Shown: piece after piece, positions 6,465-12,490 of the stretch
How the letters are laid out: each line of letters starts with the position of its first letter
Position numbering within the stretch: position 1 is the stretch's first letter
Assembly: GCA_023259575.1 (NCBI GenBank)
Contig: JALRHN010000051.1
Coordinates: 1 to 12,490, forward strand
Direction of reading: 5' to 3'
Length of the DNA stretch: 12,490 bases
Source: Candidatus Kapaibacterium sp.
GTDB lineage: Bacteria > Bacteroidota > Ignavibacteria > Kapaibacteriales > UBA961
Notes under the pieces: model-generated
Database searches by the model: none
What the model was told of the DNA's origin: nothing
The model's input: the letters and a program-made list of their open reading frames with translations, nothing else
Program-made: the position numbers and the translations under genes

Positions 6465-8329
6465 AGATATTCATACATTCTATCGATTTCATCTTTATAT
6501 TTTGCTTCTACTATTTTCCGCTTTACTTTTTGTGTCATCGTAATCTCACCAGCATCAACAGAAAAAGGAATTCTTTTTAATGTGAAATTTCGAATACGTT
6601 CAAACTTTGCTAAATCTTTTCCTAAAACTTGAATATCTTTTTCTACCCATGATTTTATGTCTTTATCATGAATAAATGGTTCTGACTGTGCAAAAAACTC
6701 TTCTTTCTTTCCAAATGCTTCTTTGAGTTCTTCTTTATTAGGAACAATGATAGCTGTTATATATTCTCTTTTATCTCCAATCAAAAAAATCTGCTCGATT
6801 TTAGTGCTTCTAGAATACATGTTTTCAATTGGTGTAGGATATACATTCTTACCAAAACTGTTGACAATCATATTTTTGATACGATCTGTAATTTTAACAT
6901 AGCCTTTATAGAATGTACCAATATCACCTGTATGAAACCAACCATCTGCATCAATAACCTCAGCAGTGGCCTCAGGTTTATTCCAATATCCTTGCATTAC
7001 ATTTGGCCCTTTTACTAAAACTTCTCCTTCTTCACAAGAAAAAGCTGGGTCAAAACTATCATAATTTTGTACAGTGAGCATTTCTTTTGTTTCAGGATTT
7101 TGTATTGCCACTGTACATCCTGGAGCAACACGTCCTACGGTTCCAAAAATCTGTCTAGAAAATTCATTAACACTCACTAATGGAGATGTTTCTGTTAAGC
7201 CATAACCTTCTAAAACGCGTAAATCTAAGTTTTTGAAGAAGATACCTACATGAGGTGGTAAGGCTGCCCCTCCGGCGACAACAATACGTAATCTACCTCC
7301 CATTTTCTGTTTAATCTTCTGAAATACTAATGCATCAGCAATTGATAATGTTAAAGAAAGAAATATACCTGGTTGTTTTCCATCTTCATCTAATAAACGT
7401 TTTTTATTGCCTTGGTTAAATGCCCATTGGAATATTTTGGTTTTTAATCCACCTGCAGATAAAGCGTTTTTTTGTGCTTTATCATAAATCTTCTCTAATA
7501 ATCGTGGAACCGACGCCATAACAGTTGGTGAAACTTCTTGGATATTTGTAGCTATTGTTTCTATTCCTTCTGCAAAAGCAATCGTGCCACCAATAAATGT
7601 ACATAGATAATATGTTGCTAGGCGTTCAAAAACATGACATAATGGTAAAAAAGATAGAAATACATCATCAGGACCAATCTCTCTTACAATTGTAGTGGCT
7701 GCCTTTGCATTACTAATAAAATTATTATGAGTTAGCATTACTCCTTTAGGTACTCCTGTAGTTCCTGAAGTATAAATCAGCGATGCTAAATCATCTTTTT
7801 GTACAGATTGAAATATATGTTCAATTTCATTTTTATGTTCTGATGCAATCAATGCCCCACTTTTAATTGCAGATTGTATTGTCATTAATGAAGAATATTG
7901 TTCTGTAGTTTCGAAACTAGTATATAATCGTTCTAAAGAAGTGCCTTTCGAATTGATATTTATAATTCTTCTTAAAAGGAATGGACTTCCAATAATAATT
8001 GCTTTGGCACCACAATCCCTAATTATATACTCAATTTCTGTTTCTGATAATGTAGGATATATAGATGCATTTACTAATCCTAATTTCATACATGCTTGGT
8101 CGAAATATATATATTCAGGACAATTCTCTAGAATAAATGCAACACAATCTCCTTTTCTTAAGCCCATTTCATATAATGATCCAGCTATTGCATCAATTTT
8201 TTCTAAGGCTTGTTGAAAAGTAATATCATGATATAATCCATCTTTTTTAAATCGTAAAAAAACAGCTTCCGGATTTCTTAAAGAAAATGCAGAATTGAGA
8301 AATAAATGGTGTAGAGAGTGTGTATTCAT
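6461..8329 (-). CDS. Long-chain fatty acid--CoA ligase (AMP-forming)
   Basis: This 622-residue protein is an ANL-superfamily acyl-CoA synthetase of the FadD15/long-chain type, normal in length. It activates fatty acids with ATP to acyl-AMP and then acyl-CoA. Motifs: YTSGTTGVPKG (186-196, ATP-binding P-loop); FLPLCHVFER (227-236), typical of the long-chain group; GYGLTETSP (375-383); GWFHTGDIG (463-471); TDRIKNMIVNSFGKNVYPTPIE (begins 481, the domain hinge); and ITMTQKVKRK (596-605) near the position of the catalytic lysine. No signal peptide or transmembrane segment is evident; cytosolic or membrane-associated. The start is placed at ATG 8329, giving MNTHSLHHLF. An upstream in-frame TTG at 8386 would add 19 hydrophobic, low-complexity residues and is unlikely. 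The gene runs opposite to its neighbours: it overlaps the stop codon of the MOCOS-like gene by four bases and is divergent from the propeller protein gene. Confidence 0.92.
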   Translation of the reverse strand: MNTHSLHHLFLNSAFSLRNPEAVFLRFKKDGLYHDITFQQALEKIDAIAGSLYEMGLRKGDCVAFILENCPEYIYFDQACMKLGLVNASIYPTLSETEIEYIIRDCGAKAIIIGSPFLLRRIININSKGTSLERLYTSFETTEQYSSLMTIQSAIKSGALIASEHKNEIEHIFQSVQKDDLASLIYTSGTTGVPKGVMLTHNNFISNAKAATTIVREIGPDDVFLSFLPLCHVFERLATYYLCTFIGGTIAFAEGIETIATNIQEVSPTVMASVPRLLEKIYDKAQKNALSAGGLKTKIFQWAFNQGNKKRLLDEDGKQPGIFLSLTLSIADALVFQKIKQKMGGRLRIVVAGGAALPPHVGIFFKNLDLRVLEGYGLTETSPLVSVNEFSRQIFGTVGRVAPGCTVAIQNPETKEMLTVQNYDSFDPAFSCEEGEVLVKGPNVMQGYWNKPEATAEVIDADGWFHTGDIGTFYKGYVKITDRIKNMIVNSFGKNVYPTPIENMYSRSTKIEQIFLIGDKREYITAIIVPNKEELKEAFGKKEEFFAQSEPFIHDKDIKSWVEKDIQVLGKDLAKFERIRNFTLKRIPFSVDAGEITMTQKVKRKIVEAKYKDEIDRMYEYL

Positions 8330-8495
8330 AATTATAGTAATATATATTGAACTGTTTTTTTGTAAACTAATAAAAAAATAAAACAAAAAATATTATCAGT
8401 TATCACTCGATTCTTTTAATCAAAGAGAAATCAAGCAATGGTTCTAAAAATTTCAGTAATTTTCATATGATTGTATCATTAATATTCGCAATAAC
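8330..8495. other. Divergent intergenic region between the acyl-CoA ligase and propeller protein genes
   Basis: These 166 very AT-rich bases must hold the start signals for both divergent genes. On the plus strand TAATTTTC (8457-8464) is one base from the TAnnTTTG box, but no TTTG lies at the right distance upstream. On the minus strand there are only runs of T and A without a clean box. No hairpin, operator-like inverted repeat or small ORF stands out. Confidence 0.4.
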
Positions 8496-11400
8496 ATGAA
8501 ATATAGCCTCTTATTTGTACACATTTTATGCTCTGTTTGCATAGTATATGCAAAAGATATTCCGCAATACACAGAATATGACAATAAAATTCCTGGAATT
8601 ATTAAAAGCTATAAACCTGCTTATGATGAAATGTATCCAGATTGGGCTAAAAAACTATATATATATCCCGTAAACGCCCAGGAAATCGAAAAAGAATTTG
8701 AAGAATATATCTCTAAAAATCCTGGAAAACATAATGCTATCATAAGATATTATAAGCAATGGATGAGAGCAATTGCACCATATACTGATAATACTGGAAC
8801 AATCCATATACCAGTAGACAAAAAAAGTATTATTAAGTCAATTTATTCTTCGGAACAAGTATTATCAAATAAAGCAAATTGGCAGTTTTGGGGTCCAAAA
8901 GAAACTGTATGGTTAAATGAAAATGGAAATACTGCACCATGTCCATGGCAAGTAAATATCTATTCTTTTGATGTTTCAATGTCTAATAATGATATTCTAT
9001 ATTGTGGAACAGAGACAGGTTATATTAATAAAACAACTGATAAGGGATTAACTTGGCAAATTCAAGCAAAAGATTATTACTTTGGTGGCGGAATTTTAGC
9101 AATAGCAATACATCCCACAAATCCATTGATTACTTATGTTTCTGCGGGAAATCAGATTCATAAAACAATCGATGGTGGAAAAAACTGGACAAAACAATTA
9201 TCTACTCAATTTAGCGCCGATCGATTAAAAATTGATCCTATAAAGCCTAATACTGTGTATGCTGCCTCTCCTTCTGGTTTATTTAGAACAACAGATGCTG
9301 GATCTACATGGACAAAAGTGTGGTCTGGCAAAACCTATGACATAGAAATAAAGCCCGCTACTACTCAATATGTATATGCTTTAAGCGAGCAATCAAATGG
9401 AAATTTTACTATCATTCAAAGCAATGATGGTGGTATTACATTTAATCCCCAAATGGAATTTCCTCAGAATATTCCTTCTAAGTCTGGAGGCCTATTATCA
9501 ATAAGATTAGCCCCAGGAAATCTTACAGCACTCTATGTGATTATGTTAAGTTCAGATGAAATTCCTTTATTATATAAAGGATTTTGTACCGAAACTTCTT
9601 CTGCATGGACAAAACTAGCAACTGGTAAAACCACAGCCTTTCCGATGGATAATTGGCAAGGATATTATGATTTAGTATTAGAGGTATCTCCTAAAGATTC
9701 TAATATTATATATACTGGAACTGCTTCTTTATTTAAATCCACAAATGGTGGTTCTACATTTTCAATCGTTGGGGGATATGGAGGTAAATTTGCTGTGCAT
9801 CCAGATCAGCAAGACATGAAAATTATGCCAAATGGAGATACCTGGATTTCTACAGATGGTGGATTAACATTATCTACAGATAATTTTGTGAATACTGCTA
9901 ATGCTAAAGCATTAAATAATGGTATTGTTGGGTCTGATTTTTGGGGATTTGACCAAAGTTGGAATGAGGATCTTACTGTAGCTGGACGTTATCATAATGG
10001 AAATACTGCAATTGCTGATTTTTATAATCCTAAAGCTCTTCGTATGGGTGGGGCTGAATCGCCAACTGGTTGGGTGCTTAATGAAAAAGACCGTCATGTT
10101 GCATTTAACGATTTAGGCGATGGCTGGATTTTACCCAAAACAGCTACAGATCAGCCAGAAGGTCGTTTTACATTTAGTAAATTTCCAAATATGGAAGAAT
10201 ATGGCGGGCGTAGAAGCAATTTAGTACATCATCCTTTGTATAGTGCTCACTTATTTGTTGGTGAAGGGAATGGATTTTGGAAATCTACTGATAGAGGAAT
10301 AAGCTGGAATTTACTCTATGATTTTGGAAAAACTGTTAGATATTTTACTGTTAGTTCAAAAAATCCTTCTATTATATATGCAGATATTGCTGGCTTAGGA
10401 CTTCATAAAAGTACGGATGGAGGAAAAACATGGCAAGCAAAAGGTTCATTATATCAATCTCCTAATGCAAATGCTAATTGGAAAGGATTAATTCATATTT
10501 CATTATCCCCATTTAATGATCAAGTACTCTATGTATGCTTATCAAATGGCACATGGTCTGCAGATATCGGAAAAGTATTTACTTCTACAGATGGTGGTGA
10601 TTCTTGGACCGATATCACCTATGGTTTAAATGAATATATGAAATGTACTGTAGTTCAACCCTCTGATGGAGAAGATCTCATATATCTTTTTACAATTGCA
10701 CGTCAGAATAAATCAGCTAAAGTATATTATAGAAAAGCTTCGCAAGTAAATTGGACATTGTTTTCAGATAATTATCCAGCTGGTATGGTTGTTAATGCAG
10801 CAATGCCTTTTTATAGAGATGGTAAATTGCGAGTTGGTGGCAATGGTGGTGTTTGGGAAACATTATTAGCTGATACTTCTTTTACTCCAATTGTTCAACC
10901 CTGGGTGCCCGTTCAAAAACTAGGTTGTTATACCGATACAATTCAATTTAATGATCATTCAATAGCCATAGAATCTCATATCAAAAGAACCTGGAATATT
11001 AGTCCAGCTCCGCTTTGGATAGACGATATTCATATCAGAAATCCTAAAGTGGTTTTTGGAAAACCAGGTAATTATGATATAAGCTTATCTTTACAACAAA
11101 ATGGCGCAGAATATGAAAATCTTATTCAAAATATGGTAACTGCTGTTGATTGTCCTTCTATAACTACATGTAATAATCCAGCTTTTATCCCCAAAAAAGA
11201 TTGGTCTTTACTGTATTATGATAGCGAAGAAATATATGATCCAGGCCTTGCTAAAATGTCTTTTGACGATGATCCATCTACAATATGGCATACCAGATGG
11301 AGCACAGGAACAGATACATTACCTCATGAAATTCACTTTGATTTAGGACAAGAATATCGACTATACTCTTTTGCATATCAAGGTAGATCTCAAGGATCAA

Positions 11401-11897
11401 ATGGGCGTGTAAAAGACTATGAATTATATCTTTCAAATGACACTTTAGATTGGGGTAAACCAATTAAAAAAGGTTCTTTTCAAAATATTTCTGCTCCACA
11501 AACTATTACCTTAGATTCTAATGGTATTAATGCTAGATTTATGAGATTTAAAGCTTTAAGTGAGGTTAATGGTAATCCTTGGACAACTGTAGCAGAATTC
11601 TATTTAAAAGGATGTATTCCGCCTGTCAATAGCATTAAAGAAGAAATTATTCAAGATGAATTTCCTGTTTTTCCTGTCCCAATATCTCATTCTTTTACAA
11701 TGTCTTTGCCTTTTGGACAGCATTTTACTTGTAGAATATTTTCTATAGATGGAAGCCTAAAACAAGAATCTACCTTTGAAAGATCGTCCGATTCATTTTC
11801 TACAGATATACATTCTTTACAACAGGGAATATATCTTATTCAATTGATCAATGAACATGGTTCTGTATACAAGTCTAGAATTATTATAAGTAGATAA
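8496..11897 (+). CDS. Large secreted T9SS protein: Asp-box propeller, PKD-like and F5/8 type C domains
   Basis: A 1133-residue extracellular protein with an N-terminal signal peptide (about 1-19, cleavage near VYAK). Residues 20-125 are a charged, probably helical region (EIEKEFEEYISKNPG, YYKQWMR). Nine Asp-box repeats (S/T-x-D-x-G-x-T/S-W type) follow, starting at 179, 223, 264, 308, 414, 451, 596, 638 and 696. These mark a sortilin/BNR-like beta-propeller, probably of ten or more blades or two propellers in tandem; degenerate copies appear near 358-374 and 741-755. About 801-886 resembles a PKD domain (DTIQFNDHS, VVFGKPGNYDISL). About 900-1040 is an F5/8 type C (discoidin, CBM32-like) fold (SFDDDPSTIWHTRW, IHFDLGQEYRL, RFMRFKA, AEFYLKGC). 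Residues 1057-1133 form a T9SS type A sorting domain. The propeller resembles that of GH74 enzymes and sortilins, but no catalytic residue could be fixed, so adhesion or ligand binding is as likely as hydrolysis. Confidence 0.85.
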   Translation: MKYSLLFVHILCSVCIVYAKDIPQYTEYDNKIPGIIKSYKPAYDEMYPDWAKKLYIYPVNAQEIEKEFEEYISKNPGKHNAIIRYYKQWMRAIAPYTDNTGTIHIPVDKKSIIKSIYSSEQVLSNKANWQFWGPKETVWLNENGNTAPCPWQVNIYSFDVSMSNNDILYCGTETGYINKTTDKGLTWQIQAKDYYFGGGILAIAIHPTNPLITYVSAGNQIHKTIDGGKNWTKQLSTQFSADRLKIDPIKPNTVYAASPSGLFRTTDAGSTWTKVWSGKTYDIEIKPATTQYVYALSEQSNGNFTIIQSNDGGITFNPQMEFPQNIPSKSGGLLSIRLAPGNLTALYVIMLSSDEIPLLYKGFCTETSSAWTKLATGKTTAFPMDNWQGYYDLVLEVSPKDSNIIYTGTASLFKSTNGGSTFSIVGGYGGKFAVHPDQQDMKIMPNGDTWISTDGGLTLSTDNFVNTANAKALNNGIVGSDFWGFDQSWNEDLTVAGRYHNGNTAIADFYNPKALRMGGAESPTGWVLNEKDRHVAFNDLGDGWILPKTATDQPEGRFTFSKFPNMEEYGGRRSNLVHHPLYSAHLFVGEGNGFWKSTDRGISWNLLYDFGKTVRYFTVSSKNPSIIYADIAGLGLHKSTDGGKTWQAKGSLYQSPNANANWKGLIHISLSPFNDQVLYVCLSNGTWSADIGKVFTSTDGGDSWTDITYGLNEYMKCTVVQPSDGEDLIYLFTIARQNKSAKVYYRKASQVNWTLFSDNYPAGMVVNAAMPFYRDGKLRVGGNGGVWETLLADTSFTPIVQPWVPVQKLGCYTDTIQFNDHSIAIESHIKRTWNISPAPLWIDDIHIRNPKVVFGKPGNYDISLSLQQNGAEYENLIQNMVTAVDCPSITTCNNPAFIPKKDWSLLYYDSEEIYDPGLAKMSFDDDPSTIWHTRWSTGTDTLPHEIHFDLGQEYRLYSFAYQGRSQGSNGRVKDYELYLSNDTLDWGKPIKKGSFQNISAPQTITLDSNGINARFMRFKALSEVNGNPWTTVAEFYLKGCIPPVNSIKEEIIQDEFPVFPVPISHSFTMSLPFGQHFTCRIFSIDGSLKQESTFERSSDSFSTDIHSLQQGIYLIQLINEHGSVYKSRIIISR

Positions 11898-11904
11898 CAT
11901 AGTT

Positions 11905-12490
11905 ATGATTACACTTCAAAATTATATAAATGGTTCTTTATGTAACCCTATAGAAAACAATTGGTTAGATAATATAGAGCCGGCTACAGGTACAGTATAT
12001 TCTAAAATACCTGATTCATCGCAATATGATATAGATCTTGCTATTGAAGCAGCAAAATCAGCTAAATATTCCTGGGCTAATATGTCTGTAGAAGATCGCT
12101 CTGCCATTATGATGAAAATAGCTGATGGAATAAGAAATCGATTTGATGAATTTGCAGTGGCAGAATCTAAAGATCAAGGTAAGCCTTTATGGTTAAGCAA
12201 AGCAATGGATATTACCAGGGCAATTCAGAATATTGAATTTTTTGCTACTGAAATTTTACATTTTGCTTCAGAATCGCATCATTCTTCTCAGACAATAAAT
12301 TATACTTTAAGATCTCCAATTGGCATTGTGGGGTGTATATCTCCATGGAATCTACCTTTATATTTATTTACATGGAAAATTGCTCCTGCCTTAGCAACAG
12401 GAAATTGTGTTATTGCAAAACCTTCAGAATTAACTCCCTATACTGCAACATTATTTGCAGAAATATGCATAGAAGCTGGATTGCCTGCTG
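11905..12490 (+). CDS. Aldehyde dehydrogenase, 2-aminomuconate/2-hydroxymuconate semialdehyde type, 5' part
   Basis: The gene runs off the right edge; 195 residues of about 480-490 are visible. The start at ATG 11905 lies seven bases after the stop of the propeller protein gene and gives MITLQNYING, a typical ALDH N-terminus. Motifs: NIEPATGTVYSKIPD; SKDQGKP; RSPIGIVGCISPWNLPLYLFTWKIAPALA (begins 136) with Asn149 of the oxyanion hole; and AKPSELTPYTA with Lys172, which binds NAD(P). The catalytic Cys and general-base Glu lie beyond the window. The PWNLPLYLFTWKIAPALATGN stretch resembles the ALDH8A1/AmnC/HMSDH group, which oxidises 2-aminomuconate or 2-hydroxymuconate semialdehyde in tryptophan (kynurenine) or aromatic catabolism. 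The superfamily is firm; the substrate is inferred from that resemblance. Kynurenine-pathway genes downstream would strengthen it. Confidence 0.88.
   Translation, partial: MITLQNYINGSLCNPIENNWLDNIEPATGTVYSKIPDSSQYDIDLAIEAAKSAKYSWANMSVEDRSAIMMKIADGIRNRFDEFAVAESKDQGKPLWLSKAMDITRAIQNIEFFATEILHFASESHHSSQTINYTLRSPIGIVGCISPWNLPLYLFTWKIAPALATGNCVIAKPSELTPYTATLFAEICIEAGLPA

Noticed and set aside
7941..8216. Plus-strand 91-residue open frame inside the acyl-CoA ligase gene
   Set aside because: It is antisense to the N-terminal domain of a complete, canonical enzyme.
8330..8386. N-terminal extension of the acyl-CoA ligase from a TTG codon at 8386
   Set aside because: The 19 added residues come from AT-rich intergenic sequence with no domain match; ATG 8329 starts a normal N-terminus.
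8999..10610. Repeated short motifs in the propeller gene as possible DNA repeats or CRISPR-like units
   Set aside because: The repeats are protein-level Asp boxes with variable DNA sequence and irregular spacing, in frame within one gene.
11922..12107. Minus-strand 61-residue open frame at the start of the aldehyde dehydrogenase gene
   Set aside because: The plus-strand frame from 11905 runs to the window end with ALDH motifs, so this is a shadow.

Overview
The window is AT-rich and reads as a chromosomal segment of a free-living or polymer-degrading member of the Bacteroidota. Three things point there: two secreted proteins end in a type IX secretion (T9SS) type A sorting domain; start codons are not preceded by Shine-Dalgarno sequences; and the gene types (GH30 glucanase beside a GPH-family sugar symporter, a tandem carbohydrate-binding-like T9SS protein, a sortilin-like propeller T9SS protein) are typical of that phylum. 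Genus cannot be decided from the sequence.

Left part (1-4120): the 3' end of a glycoside hydrolase family 30 gene, followed after 12 bases by a GPH/MFS sugar:cation symporter. A weak hairpin then separates these from a gene for a secreted protein with two related jelly-roll-like domains, a cadherin-like domain between them, and a T9SS tail. A good intrinsic terminator closes this block. It looks like the downstream end of a polysaccharide (probably beta-glucan) utilisation locus: the T9SS protein would bind glycan at the surface, GH30 would cut it, and the symporter would import the sugars. The upstream part, including any SusC/SusD pair, lies outside the window.

Middle part (4139-8329): two small integral membrane proteins (an uncharacterised three-helix protein and a DoxX-like four-helix protein), then a PLP-dependent class V aminotransferase/cysteine-desulfurase-fold protein resembling the N-terminal domain of molybdenum cofactor sulfurase. 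It converges on a long-chain acyl-CoA synthetase gene on the minus strand, and their stop codons share a TTAA.

Right part (8496-12490): divergent from the synthetase gene is a 1133-residue secreted protein built of Asp-box (BNR/sortilin-like) propeller repeats, a PKD-like domain, an F5/8 type C (discoidin) domain and a T9SS tail. Seven bases after it starts an aldehyde dehydrogenase gene, cut by the window end, which resembles 2-aminomuconate/2-hydroxymuconate semialdehyde dehydrogenases.

No tRNA, rRNA, CRISPR array, insertion sequence or phage gene was seen. No gap between genes exceeds about 170 bases. Three start codons are best placed downstream of the longest open frame (4139, 5046 and, on the minus strand, 8329). 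The most notable points are the stand-alone MOCOS-like desulfurase-fold protein, the duplicated binding-like module, the multi-domain propeller protein and the fully overlapping convergent stop codons. I found nothing that clearly amounts to an undescribed system.
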